In this document: positions 9,968 to 20,619 of the stretch, piece after piece
Position numbering within the stretch: position 1 is the stretch's first letter
Layout of the letters: the number at the start of each line of letters is the position of its first letter
DNA from: Uloborus plumipes
Taxonomy: Eukaryota; Arthropoda; Arachnida; Araneae; Uloboridae
Length of the DNA: 64,000 nucleotides
Direction: 5' to 3'
Assembly (NCBI GenBank): GCA_038373865.1
Contig: JAXGGA010004657.1
Coordinates: 1-64,000 of the forward strand
Position numbers and translations under genes: made by a program
The notes under the pieces: generated by a model
What the model saw: only the letters and a program-made list of their open reading frames with translations
Told to the model about the DNA's origin: nothing
Databases searched by the model: none

Positions 9968-11374
9968 CAGTGGCGTATATAGGTTTTTATTTCGGAGGGG
10001 GCCCATATAATCAAGCTTAGACCCCACCCCCAACTTTCTTTTTTTTTTAGCTATTACTGTAAGACAGGTAGAAATTTTCAAACTGAATTAAAATATTGTA
10101 ATTTTTGGAAAAGACAGAAAATTACGAAGTTTTAGCTTCCCTCCAAAACTTTTTTCAAAATTGAAATTATTTATGCTACCTTTGATGACGTTGGAGGATC
10201 AAGACTCCTCTTGGATACTTACTAAAACACAAATTCGAAACACGCAATTTCAGGCTATCTTTAGTGACGTTAAAGGAATTGAGAAAACTCGGGGCTTCTC
10301 TCCTGAAATATTTTGACACTGAAGCACAACTCAGGATATATTTCTTCATGATAGAGTAAAAGAAAAGAAGATGAGTTTTTTTTTTATTTTGAACAGAAGT
10401 CTTATTTAAGTTATATTTGGGAAGTAAAAATTCAAAGACCCTCCCCTAAAAGATTTTCGATATATAGATGCGCAATTTCGCGTTCTCTTTGGAGACGTTA
10501 AGAGACAAAAAGTGATTAGGGATCTCCCTCCGAAAATTTTCAAAATTTAAACCTTAAGCCATCTTTACTTTAGACCATCTTTGGAAGTAACGTTAGTAAG
10601 GTCACTCTCCCGAAATGTTTCGAAATTAATGTTTTAAAAACATTTTTATTTAGGTTATCTTTAATACCGTCAAGAGAAGAGGCCGGATTCGGGCGCTGTG
10701 CCCCGAAATTTTGCGGCATTGAAGCTTCAAGAATGCAATTTTAAGCTCTATTTTTTGAAACTGAAGGTTCAAAATTTTACTTTTAGCAGAGGTGCCCATT
10801 ACCCCCAAGAGCAAAAACTTATCATCCAAGAATTCCACGAAGATCCCTCTAAAAACGAGAGCCACACGTGAAAGAAAAAGAAAACAAAAACTTTTAAAAC
10901 GCCCCTTAAAAATAATTCAATAGCGCCGCTTACGCCATGATTCTTGATAGGAACAACTGCTTTTAGGCTTTGTCTGACAACATTTAGGATAATAAAAGGA
11001 TTTAGGGACTCTTCCGGAAATTTTTGGGCATAGAGACTGTAATTCGGGAGCTCTCTCTTTTCTAAAAACACATTTTAGAGCTAAAGACTATAGAAAAGTA
11101 AGGGGGATATCAACTACCGTTAACTGTTTGAATTTTAAATCTCTAAAATGCCATTTGAGGCAATGTTTGACCAAGGTATTGAAGAAGAAGCGGGAAAAGA
11201 ACTCTCTTCCGAAAATTTTTGGATATTGAAGTCTTGAAACTGCAATTAAATTACACGTTGTAAAAGCGAAATTTTAAGATCTCTTTGGACTCTTTAAGGG
11301 GGGGTCATGAGCCTTCTTTGAATTCATGCTTGGCGGATATACGGGCCTCGACTTCCTACCTAAACCCGCCACTG
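9968..11374. mobile_element. hAT-like non-autonomous element (about 1.4 kb)
   Basis: The termini are cagtggcgtatatagg on the left and, reverse-complemented, cagtggcgggtttagg on the right. The interior is a run of degenerate units built around phrases such as gaaattttgcggcattgaag and ctttgatgacgtt, so it looks like an internally amplified non-autonomous derivative. CAGTGGCG ends are typical of some hAT groups. The putative 8-bp flanks (ggaaacag and agaagcac) match at only 5 of 8 positions, so the insertion is old or the ends are imprecise. No transposase motif is readable. Confidence 0.55.
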
Positions 11375-12015
11375 AGAAGCACTCTATTCTTTAATTTCAC
11401 CACTGGTAAAGAGATTGAAAATTACGTGCCCCTTCTAGCTCGGCCGGCTTGGACTTCTACCTCTTTTCGATTTTTTTTTTTTTGTTTTGTTCAGCTGAAA
11501 GCTTGGAAATTATTTGTGAAAAAACTAAAACCGAAAATGATTGCACTTTATTTTAAATTTCTTGCTGGGAGGAATACTTACACTTTATTTTAAATTTCTT
11601 GCCGGGGAGGAATGATTACACTTTATTTTAAATTTATTGAGTGTAGCATTATTTTAAAGACTCTTATTTCCTGACTGACTAGAAAAAAAGGGGGAATGAG
11701 AAGAAAGAGAGAAACGTAATTTGCTGACTAATAATCTACATGTGTTGAATATTTTTCATTTAAAGATTTCTATTCAAAATGATTAGGATTTTTTCTATGC
11801 GTTTTCTAATTGAAATATCTTCATTTTCCCAAGACACGTTCTTTTTTCTCTTGAGTAAAGCGCAAGGGCTCCCTGACCCTCTTGGGTTGCACCACTGCCT
11901 GGTGCCATCTAACGAATTATTATTAGCAATAATTATTTATTTATTTATGTATTTCAAGCTAAAAGTATGTAAATAATTTAAGAGTAAACTTAAACCGAAT
12001 AATAATAACTACCTT
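11375..12015. other. No gene; short tandem repeat at 11538-11637
   Basis: About 2.6 copies of a 37-38-bp unit containing cactttattttaaattt lie at 11538-11637. The rest is AT-rich with no supported coding sequence. Confidence 0.6.
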
Positions 12016-12247
12016 TATTAAAAAAAAAAAATCCGAATTTTTTTCGGGGGGGGGGGGGTATAGGAGGGAAAGACCCTCTGGGGCCCTCCCTTACATACAC
12101 CTTTGAAAACAATGTTAATAGAGAGTGGGCTTTTTTCTTAAGGATTTTTTTTTTTTTTTTGAGCAAACACGAACCGAACACCTACTTTTGAAAAAATCTT
12201 TCTCGATTTCGGGGGGGGGGCCGCCCCCCCCTTAAATACGCCTTGTA
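12016..12247. repeat. Two poly(G/C) repeat ends
   Basis: Two stretches combine an A- or T-run, a poly(G) tract of 10 or more, and a ccctcccttacatacacc or ccccccttaaatacgcc ending. They read as two degraded pieces of the same poly(G)-containing repeat family. A full element cannot be delimited. Confidence 0.45.
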
Positions 12248-12845
12248 AGAGCTATCAAAAAGAATAATAATTTCATTTGGTTCCTTTTTCACATTGTTCA
12301 AAGATAAACTACAGGTAACACGCGTTGATGCTCAGAAGATTCAAATATTGATCATTTCCGACGAAAAGGATGTGGGTTTGGGCGCTTTTTCGTTGCATCC
12401 TGTATTTTATTTAGTTCTGATTTAGCCCCTAATGTCTCCTTTATGTCTCTCAAGTCGAAAAAATACTTCCAGATGCCGTTTGTCACCTTCAGAGGCAATG
12501 GTGGAAGCTTGTGGGGCGATTTTGAAGCATGTGTCCAAAAATGACTTCAGCATGTCTTTGAAGACGCCCCAGACGGGAAAAAATATTTGACGTGAGGCTT
12601 TCAAACAATAAGGACCAATTAAAAAAATTCCATCAACCATTGAAGGATTAGTTTACATAATGATGTTTTATTTGTGATCATTCTTTGTTAAACAGCCCTA
12701 GTACGAGAAGAAGACCAGATGAAATAGAATTTGTCGAATTTTCGAATAAACTGGGGAATGGGAGGAATGTGGTGAATTAAGAAATTATCTCGAGATAGAT
12801 CAAGATATTACAGGATTGCCCCCCCCCCACACACACATACAACCA
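12248..12845. other. No supported gene
   Basis: A weak coding-like plus-strand stretch lies near 12460-12620 (phrases such as FRGNGGSLWGDFEA and FEDAPDGKKY around one stop). It is reminiscent of transposase tails, but I cannot assign it. Confidence 0.4.
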
Positions 12846-12872
12846 CCCAATTAATGGTGACCATTAATTGGG
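12846..12872. repeat. 13-bp-arm near-perfect palindrome
   Basis: Arms cccaattaatggt and accattaattggg are separated by one base. The palindrome sits 21 bp left of the foldback MITE and next to a C-run and CA microsatellite. Confidence 0.9.
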
Positions 12873-12893
12873 AAACATTGATATACTTCGCAG

Positions 12894-13077
12894 CTGTTTA
12901 ACTTGGTAGTGACGTCACTACGGGCGGAGCCAACAGCGTGACGTTAGCCTATGAAAAACGAACTAGATAAAACGTCACAGCCTACTTGGCGAATTAGAGG
13001 AGACCGCTGACTGCTTGTGAGCTCTTATTGGCTCCGCCCGTAGTGACGTCACTGCCAAGTTAAACTGCTGCGAAGTA
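12894..13077. mobile_element. Foldback MITE with TA flanks
   Basis: Inverted arms of roughly 50 bp start tacttcgcagc and run through gtttaacttgg, gtgacgtcac and gggcggagcc, with only a few mismatches between arms. TA dinucleotides flank it (12892-12893 and 13078-13079), consistent with a Tc1/mariner-type target. Each arm contains the palindrome TGACGTCA, the CRE consensus. There is no ORF. Confidence 0.8.
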
Positions 13078-13322
13078 TAGCATAATCAATGACATTAAAA
13101 TTAAAAATCAATTCTATAATTATGCTCGTTCAGAACTTAAGAAAACTGCACAAGCTTTATTTAATGGCACATGAATGAGAGGGAAATGCTTTCATTACAA
13201 TACAATTGACTGAAGTAGTAACAGGAACTGCCTTCAACAAAAGAATTTCGATTCAAAGAGTTAATTTAACATTTTCCGAGGCAATACTTTCATCACAATT
13301 TCAAAAAGTTTGTTAACAGTAA
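13078..13322. other. No supported feature
   Basis: Short AT-rich spacer between two foldback elements. Confidence 0.5.
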
Positions 13323-13466
13323 GGGCCCTGCTCCACATTGACGTAAAGCAGAAAAATAAAGCAGAAACGTAAAATGGATTACATAGTGTTCCTATGGAAA
13401 GTACCCGAATTTTCGGTTTCTGCCTTCGGTTTCGGTCGCGTTTTACGCTGATGTGGAGCAGGGCCC
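13323..13466. mobile_element. Foldback MITE, 144 bp, TTAA-type flank
   Basis: The left end gggccctgctccacat is mirrored by atgtggagcagggccc at the right, and the arms continue imperfectly to cgtaaa. The right flank is ttaa; the left is gtaa, one change from it. A GGGCCC terminus against TTAA suggests a piggyBac-like mechanism (inference). Confidence 0.65.
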
Positions 13467-14869
13467 TTAAACTTGCATTTGCTATAACCATAAGTATATC
13501 ATAACGTCAAACTTATGATAAAATTATCGTATTGTTGCGATGCCCAGTGTTCTTGCATGGACAGTTATATGTTACTTCAAGCAGAGTTCATCCATTTGTT
13601 AGTTTGAAGTTTTATATTTCTTATGCCTAAATGGTAAGGGTCAAGGCAATTTAATAATAATAGACTTTTCATTCAAAGAATATTGTTTACAGAGAAGCTT
13701 TAAATATAAACTGATTTTTGCTTTATCATTTCATTCATAAGTTTTGAAAACAATATACAAAAACCAAATTGGAAAATATGAGTTTTTTATTGTAAATACA
13801 TATAAAGTTGTATGTTCACAAATATAAAATGAACAAATGTATAAGAGTAGAAATACAAATGCAAAAATCATGAAAATACATATATGAAAATACATATATG
13901 AAAATACATCCTCAAATTTTCAACTCTGATTATGATTGAACTTCCATCACTCAGCAAACACTACAGAAAAATTAATAAAAAAAACCTTGGCAGAAACCAA
14001 AAACCCAATTTTAAAAAATACATTATTTAAATCTTTCATACTTAATATAATGCAACAATCTGATACATCATTGCCGGTTTCATTTTAGTCAGAAACAATT
14101 ATAAAAAAAATTTTATAAGCACCAATAAATAAAGAAATACTTTTTTTGCAGAAAAGTAAAAGAAAATATAACAATGTTAAATCGCACACATTTAATCTTT
14201 TTACTTCATTCTGTCTCTTGTTCCACCTCACTTAAATTGGATGACTTTAAATCCAAAAACTCACTTTTCTGCATTGAAAAAAGGGTTCCTTGAAACCGCA
14301 AAACTCGTGTTAGCAGTTCACTGCAAATTTGTGTGATTTACCATTATATTTTCTTTTATACATACCACTTGATTTGAAAAACATTTATTTACATGTCTTT
14401 GCAAAAAACTAACAAAACAAAAAAATTAATTAATAATCATTTACAAAATTAAAACAATAACAAATTATTTATTAATCTGTATGGAGATACTATTCTACAA
14501 AGCTAGCAGTATACTTTAGCACTGTGTTTCTGTTGAATTTTTGGCTTCACAAGGTATTCTTTCAAATAGTAGTATAGCCAAAAAAATGAAAGTTTTTTTT
14601 TTTTTTGCAGGCGGAGCTATAACACCCACCCCCCCTCCTGATATGCCACAGCTCATGAATAAGTGGAAGATTCTTTTATCTGTTGTCTCATTAAGCAGAG
14701 ATGAAAGAATGATTAAAGTTCGACCTGCTTATCAGGGATTCTTATTCAAAACAAGGAATGTGGGAGGAACTAGTCTATGTAATCAATCAACAGATTTTTT
14801 TGTGTTTTTCAAAGCAGCAATATTTTTTTAAACCTGAAATAATTTAACAAAGTTCTCATTTTGTATCAT
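13467..14869. other. No supported gene
   Basis: AT-rich DNA with repeated gaaaatacatatat near 13873-13910. At 14541-14831 an ORF follows a poly(T)-gcag that could pass for an acceptor, but I found no donor or recognisable protein in it. Confidence 0.45.
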
Positions 14870-15110
14870 TACAGGGAGCTCTGTGATGTGGCTTGCAGGA
14901 CTGCCAAGACGAGCCATTTGGCAAATTGGTCACCGGGTCCCCTTCACATATAATACCACTGCGCCCCAAACCAAACCACCCAAAGGGCCAGGCCCTTAGC
15001 ACCCAACTAGGCTGACATGGACTCTCAACGGGCCTGAGGGTTTGATTAATTTGGAATAAAACTTTTATAGTACGAAAAAAATGAAAACTTTTCTCCCGGT
15101 GACCCAATTT
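14870..15110. other. Relatively GC-rich patch of unknown origin
   Basis: A compositional island (phrases gccatttggcaaattgg, caaagggccaggcccttag) in AT-rich surroundings. It has no ends, ORF homology or tRNA boxes that I can support. Probably a repeat fragment. Confidence 0.3.
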
Positions 15111-15143
15111 TTCTATTTAAGAAACATAATAGTAGCTTTTTTC

Positions 15144-15288
15144 CAGGCCCCTCATTTCAAGTTTTTCCACGGGGGGGGGGGGGTGCAAAGGAAGCAAGCA
15201 CAATGCAATTTTATCGGAAAACAACAAAAACCACGCCCACTTGACCCCCAGTGACCTCCTAAATTGAGCCCCCTAAACAACAGGCCTG
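15144..15288. mobile_element. hAT-type MITE (145 bp) with perfect 8-bp TSD
   Basis: It starts caggcccctcatttcaag and ends caacaggcctg, and is flanked on both sides by cttttttc (15136-15143 and 15289-15296). It contains a G-run near 15171-15183. A second, truncated copy is at 50102-50210. Confidence 0.8.
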
Positions 15289-16304
15289 CTTTTTTCATCA
15301 AAAATTGAGGATCATTTCCAACAAGTGCTTAATACAACATAAGCAATATTTTTCATAAACGTTGTGCAATGATATACAAAGCATTGGCATAAGATTGTGG
15401 TTCCATGAAAAACATTTAGAACCAGCATTGAAAATAAACAATTTATAATAAAGTATAACTAAAATTCAGGAATATACTAGAGATGAGGAACAAATACATA
15501 ACAGCAACACCACGAAAGCATTAAATATGAAAAATGCTAAGCAGCAACGTTGTTTTAATAAAAATGTTTGTACTCTAAACTACGTTGCTTTATCTAAGTT
15601 CAATATAATAAATCCCTGAGGTTTGGATCACTAGACAATATGGCAAATACTTCACAACGAAATATCGTGGTGTTTAACCAATCATAACTGGGTAGCACTG
15701 CAGCCATTTCTAAAAAGGCTGCTCCATGAGCTTGAAGGAACTTCTCACACGTGTTCAAAACCAGTGGTTGTAATTTTTAAAAACCTAATACCTCACACAA
15801 TGAGAAAGAAAATTAATTATATATGCACAAAAAGAGAAGCTTATGATCATTTTATGGTAATTTTTTTTTACAAACAAAAAGGTCAATGACCTTTCTCCCC
15901 TTCCCCCTTTTGTTTACACCCCTCACCTCATACAATAAAAATTATGCTCATTCAAAGTTAAAAAACGAACAAAATATGAGGAAACAAAGTTTTAATCAAA
16001 TTTTAAAGTTGCAATTTCAAGCTTTCTTTCACTTTCAATAACATAAAGATTGTGATTTCTAAAGAAACCTTAGACAAGATAAGGGGGAGAAAATGTCATT
16101 TTAAGAATTGTCATTAAAATGAGTAGGAAGCAAAGCAACCAACAAAAGATTTTTTAAAAAATAAAATATAACTTCATTTTATAACAAAATTACTTCATGT
16201 AAATGAGCTAAGAAATTTGAATTTTAAAAACCTATTTACTTTCTGAGATGTGTTGAAACTTACATATTTACTTTCAATGCACCTTCAAGCACAGTCATGT
16301 CATC
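15289..16304. other. No supported feature
   Basis: AT-rich spacer with only short stop-interrupted frames. Confidence 0.5.
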
Positions 16305-16366
16305 CAGCGACTGCAGTTTTGTCCTCATTACGACTCATCAGTCCGGACTAGACATTTACTGAGCTG
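16305..16366 (-). ncRNA. Hammerhead-ribozyme-like motif, degraded (copy 1)
   Basis: The minus strand carries the exact catalytic box CTGATGA (16341-16335), a stem-II region GTCG-taatga-GGAC (16334-16321), then AAAACTGC, where the canonical box would be GAAA. A following inverted pair CAGTC...GACTG could form stem III. The first GAAA base and one stem-II pair are mutated, so activity is unlikely. The closely related motif at 16500-16575 keeps GGACGAAA. Hammerhead motifs are known in Penelope-like retroelements, retrozymes and some SINEs. Confidence 0.6.
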
Positions 16367-16499
16367 CAGGCAAAATCATCTCATTGAAGCTAAGAGTGCC
16401 ACACAAACTGGTAGCTAGAATAAAATTGGCACACCAGAAAGAAACTGCAGCAATATCATTCAACTAGAAAATTGAAGAAAAAACTTGGGTAATAAGCAG

Positions 16500-16575
16500 T
16501 GGATTTACCAAGACTGACGAATCCTAATGAGGACGAAAACTGCATTCTCTGACCGAACTGGCAGTGTATTGCGGG
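16500..16575 (+). ncRNA. Hammerhead-ribozyme-like motif (copy 2)
   Basis: The core is CTGACGA (16514-16520; fits CUGANGA), stem-II ATCC-taatga-GGAC (three Watson-Crick pairs plus one mismatch), then GAAA (16535-16538). Stem III can form from ACTGC (16539-16543) and GCAGT (16561-16565), followed by a possible GTA cleavage triplet. An extra base near the A15.1-U16.1 position makes the cleavage site ambiguous. Stem I is weak. It points away from copy 1, and the ~30 bp upstream of each core are also related, so this is an inverted pair of one repeat. Confidence 0.6.
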
Positions 16576-17599
16576 TATTTCTACCTTAGCTTAGGCTTAG
16601 GGGGGTAATTTACTGCTCAACATTTGTACTGTATGACCCGGCATTAGGAATGAGAGATCTAGGAGTCATAATGACGCCTAACATAAGTTTTAAGGCATCA
16701 AACCAGACAACCTTGATGCTATATTTAATGAATCAAATCTAAATGCATCTGAATATGAAAAAAAATAAATGTAAATGCTACACAAAACCAAAAGTATATT
16801 TGAAAAATGAGAAGATGTTTTTAAAAGACAGAATTGAATGTATTTTGAAATTACTTTTACAAATTTTGCCCTTTAAGTTCATCCACGGATCTTACTCATG
16901 AGGGTCAAGAAAAAATAAATTCAATTCAAAACTTTAGGCCTCAAATCAAAATTTTTTGGCAGCAAAATGCAAATAAAAACTGCCTATTTCTAATACTGGT
17001 CTGACTACTGATGAGATGAACAGGCAAACTTGTGGTTTACTGTGGGAAATGGATACATCTATCAGTTTTTAGAGATGGCAGTTTTTGCAGGTGTGAGTTA
17101 GCCTCTAAAGCTAAAAGGTGTCACTTTGATTTGAATGAAACATGTATATCACATTTTTACTGCTTCCATTCATTCAGATAGATTCTTGTTATTTGGGCGA
17201 TTGCCAATTCCATAGCAACCATAAGCAGACAGTACCCATATATTCATTTTTAAAACCTAACAATAGCTTTCAAATTATTTGCTAAAGATTTCAAGACAGA
17301 GGTCAGTTTCTTCGATAAGCTCCATTAACATTACCGACAAACAAATTTCTTTAAAAATATTTGATTAACCATTCACATGGTTTTCATTTATGGCGTAAAT
17401 TCTCATACCTTTTAAAGTAAGTCATCACTAATCAATGCTTTTAAGGCACTTTTGGTTTTCCATTCTTTCAAATATCAGAGATGGTGCTTGGTGCATGCCA
17501 AGTATTCAAAACTGAAAGAAAAAACTGCTATATCAGATCTAGCTCAGGGTTACCAACACGCTCATTGGTTCATGATTCTGCAAAGTTTAACATTCATCA
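16576..17599. other. No gene; short module shared with 25075-25110
   Basis: Just downstream of the hammerhead-like motif, gcttaggggggtaatttactgctcaac resembles gcttaggggctgtgatttactgctgc at about 25075, suggesting a dispersed repeat. The rest is AT-rich and featureless. Confidence 0.4.
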
Positions 17600-18138
17600 T
17601 CATTGTCATCATCCTACGACCGTCCTTTGACACGGTAGTCATTAGATGCCATGCAGTTCAGTGGAGCCTAGCCCGTCCCCGCAAGTCATCCCCATCACCA
17701 TCAGGTTGAAGTGCGATGCAGCTGAGCAGATAGTCAGCCATTCCTTTGCCAGAAGAGGACAGTGGACATGTGAGCAAATTTGCGAGTCCTATTCAGTGCA
17801 GATGGCTCTGGAGGTAATTGTGGCCGGTTGCTATTTGAAACGTGGCGATTGCGACTTTCAGTGACAGGTTGTTGGATTTGACAATTGGTTCCCATCTTTT
17901 ACCAACAGCAGCAGCTTCCTAGGTGGTCCTGACCGATTTCATAACCGTGTGGTTTATTAGGCTGCAAGCAGCTTGATAGTGGGTCAGTTTGTTAGAGGTT
18001 GCATCCAGTCTCAGCAAGTCGGTCTGCTCTCTCATTGCCATTGATGTCACAGTGTCCAGGAACCATACTACATACCAGGTGTATGACATACCTCTGTGAG
18101 AGTCCTGACATGCACAAACTAGATCACCTTTTTGCAAG
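17600..18138 (-). pseudogene. Decayed non-LTR retrotransposon RNase H and C-terminal tail
   Basis: On the minus strand, at about 18065-17995, one frame reads WFPGHCDINGNERADRLAE, a clear match to the RNase H domain block of non-LTR retrotransposons (W-x-P-x-H-x-x-I-x-G-N-E-x-A-D). Further downstream, at about 17830-17710, it reads TGHNYLQSHLH, IGLANLLTCPL, the familiar post-RNase H tail. Frames switch at least once between these blocks and several stops intervene, so it is dead. The RT and 5' parts are absent. Neighbours: it lies just 3' of the ankyrin gene's last exon, same strand. Confidence 0.7.
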
Positions 18139-18379
18139 TTTAATATTCTAACTCTTTATGAGCACAGATTTATTAATTATTTTCTTTTTTAATTCCCAGT
18201 TTAATGCGAGGAGATCCATTTTTTTAAAGGCAATATTGTTCACAGAACATAAAACAAAATGCCAACACTCTTACTGTTATGCTACAAAAGAGAGCACCAG
18301 AAACAATTTTCCTTTTTGTATATTGAATTCGACACAAAATTTGAGATCTTTGGGTATTTTGAGGGACTAACAAACGAAA

Positions 18380-18963
18380 CAGGGTTGCCATGCAATTTGG
18401 GGGGAAAAATTCCCTGTTTTCCCTGCATGAATATGCAGTATTACGAACGAGCTAACAGTGATATTCTATATGAACATTAATATCCTGGCACAGAAAAAAA
18501 ACTAACTAAATAAAAACATAGGGAGGCAAAGCAGAATTTATTAAAACTGAAATCATAAAACGGATAGATGACTAATCTCATACTCTCTAATTAAATAAGC
18601 TTTAAAATGCATTTCAAACTAAGTAATAAATATTTTTTGCTTCTATAATACACAATTAAATATTTACTTATAAATAAATAAACTTAGCAAAAAAAAACAA
18701 CTGTGAAGTAAAATTACTATTTATTCTACTTTCTATTATTATTATTTTATTCATTTGGGCATAAATTTAGTCATTGGTAGTTTACATATTTTAGAATTCA
18801 TTTTGGCAACTTGAACTGTTCAAAATAAGTAAAATTGTCTGCACTTTCCAGATTTTTGAAGAAATTTTCAAAATTCCCTGGATTTTCCCTGTTTTTCTGT
18901 TGATTTTTCAATTCCCTGTATTTTCCCTGTTTTTTCAGGTTTCCCTGTGGCGTGGCAACCCTG
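18380..18963. mobile_element. hAT-like MITE overlapping the ankyrin gene 3' end
   Basis: It starts cagggttgccatgc (18380) and ends with the complement of cagggttgccacgc (18963). The ends share CAGGGTTGCCA, a hAT-type terminus. The interior is rich in ccctgtttt(c/t)cc repeats near both ends. I could not find a convincing 8-bp duplication (aaacgaaa versus cgaaaggg). It contributes the last 53 codons, stop and poly(A) signal of the ankyrin ORF. Confidence 0.6.
18746..18751 (-). terminator. Poly(A) signal of the ankyrin gene
   Basis: AATAAA on the minus strand, about 47 nt after the TGA at 18800-18798 and inside the MITE. It is the nearest canonical signal after the stop. Confidence 0.45.
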
Positions 18964-20619
18964 CGAAAGGGCTTTATTTTTGTAGATTTGCTGTGTTCCT
19001 CAAAAATCTTTTGAGGCTGGAATTCAAATGAGTCTACGAATTTTTTCAAGTCTCGTTCACACAAGCAAAGCAGTATAATGTCGATGACCAATATGGGTAA
19101 AGAAGGCAACTGTTCAGACAAGAGAACAAAATAATCCATGCACTGATGCATCAAGAATTTCCTTTCTTTTGCTCTTGCCACTTTAAAAGCTATCAGCTCA
19201 GCATAAATTGGAAAGTCTTTCAGCTCAGTTTTAGAATACATAGATAATATAGTTGTATCACAGTATAGTTGGATGAGTTCGTTGTCGAGATACCGCGCCA
19301 CCTTGCTAATGTTTCTCTTTGCAAGATCATGGCATGAGACAGTAGTTCCTGGAACTATGATGCTTTTCATCTCGACTACCTCAGTCTCACATTTGGACTG
19401 GAATTCAATGCAGGACTGGATTTCAGATGATTTAAGGTCCAGTTTGGTATAGTCAATTGCAACACCTTTCACTGAACATGCCGATAGAATCATTTGCACA
19501 ATTTTATTATTTCCGCACCCCAGAGCACTCTCGAGAGGATATCCTCCAAACTTATCCTTAGTGTGAGGATGCACATCATGAAAGAGTAGCTTTCTCACTA
19601 CCCTTTCACGTCCTAGCATTGCGGCAGTATGCAAGGGAGTTTTTTTCTCATGTTCACATCGAATTCCGTTCTCAGCGCCCGAGCTGATGAGAATTTCAGC
19701 TATCTCCTCGTGCCCATCTTTCACAGCAATGTGCAAGGGCGTATGCCCGTGAATATTCTGCAGATTGGTGTTGGCATATCCGGACAGCAGCTTTTCCACT
19801 AGTCTCACATATCCTTGTGAGGAAGCGGAGTGCAAAGGGGTCATGCCGAGCAAATTTTGAAAGCTGTTTCCACCATCCCAAGACAGAAGTAGGGAAGCTA
19901 CATCCTCTTTGCCCCCATTAATAGCAATGTGAAGCGGTGTAGCACCCCTATTATCTTGAAGACGGGGACTGCAACCAGCAGCAAGCAGCTTGCTGCATAG
20001 TCCAGAAAATCCTTTCGACGCAGCAAGATGCAACGGACTACTTCCGCTCCTATTCTGAAGATCATTTGCGGCGCCGGCATCGATGAGGGCTTCTGCTGTA
20101 TCTACCTTTTCAAATTTTATAGCTGCATGTAAAGGTGTTTCGCCATCTGCATTAGGGAGGCGGGTGTTCGCACCTGAAGCTACAAGTTTTTTCACTATCT
20201 CTGTATGTCCTCTCCGTGCAGCTAAATACAAAGGAGTACATCCGCTTCCATCTTGAAGATTATTGGGCATCTTATCTGAATCCCAATCTATAAGCACTTC
20301 TGCCACATGAACCTTCCCTCTAAGAAGAGCAAAGTGAAGAGGCGTGTCGTTAAAAGAACCTCCAAGTCTGGTATCTGCTCCCGCTTTAAGTAGCATCTGA
20401 ACAATTTCTTTATATCCCGACATAGCAGCAACTTGTAAGACAGTTAAACCATCTCCGCCAGGTAGGTCAACGAAATTCTTCTCAGACACTCTTTGGTATC
20501 CTAATGGTTGAAGAATAGTCTGAACACAGCCTATGTCATTTTTTCTAACTGCATAATGTAGTTGGTTGGGATGTTCAACTTCAACATTGCTTTCAAAGCT
20601 TGTCTCAGTAAAAAATCTC
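18798..20619 (-). CDS. Ankyrin-repeat protein with PRANC-like C-terminus, terminal coding exon
   Basis: Last coding exon of a four-exon minus-strand gene (40851-40807, 29645-29529, 24202-24123, 20619-18798; about 687 aa spliced). The acceptor is tctggttttcag and the split codon AG|G joins the exon at 24123. Spliced residues ~97-462 are about 11 ankyrin repeats of ~33 aa, most with TPLH..A. motifs, forming a protein-binding solenoid. Residues ~490-607 match the style of the PRANC domain of poxvirus, Wolbachia and parasitoid-wasp ankyrin proteins: CETEVVEMK, FPIYAELI, R-x-F-L, then an F-box-like LPSLPILVIDIILLCLCERDL. PRANC recruits SCF ubiquitin ligase components in poxviruses; a similar role here is inference. 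The last 53 residues (from VATPQGNLKK) are transposon-derived. The ORF extends upstream to 20663, but the splice join is better than that ATG. Confidence 0.85.

Noticed and set aside
14541..14831. ORF after a poly(T)-gcag
   Set aside because: The poly(T) is probably a repeat tail; no donor, start context or recognisable protein.
18372..18971. Clean 8-bp target duplication for the MITE at the ankyrin 3' end
   Set aside because: Flanks aaacgaaa and cgaaaggg do not match in register, so the element is called from its termini only.
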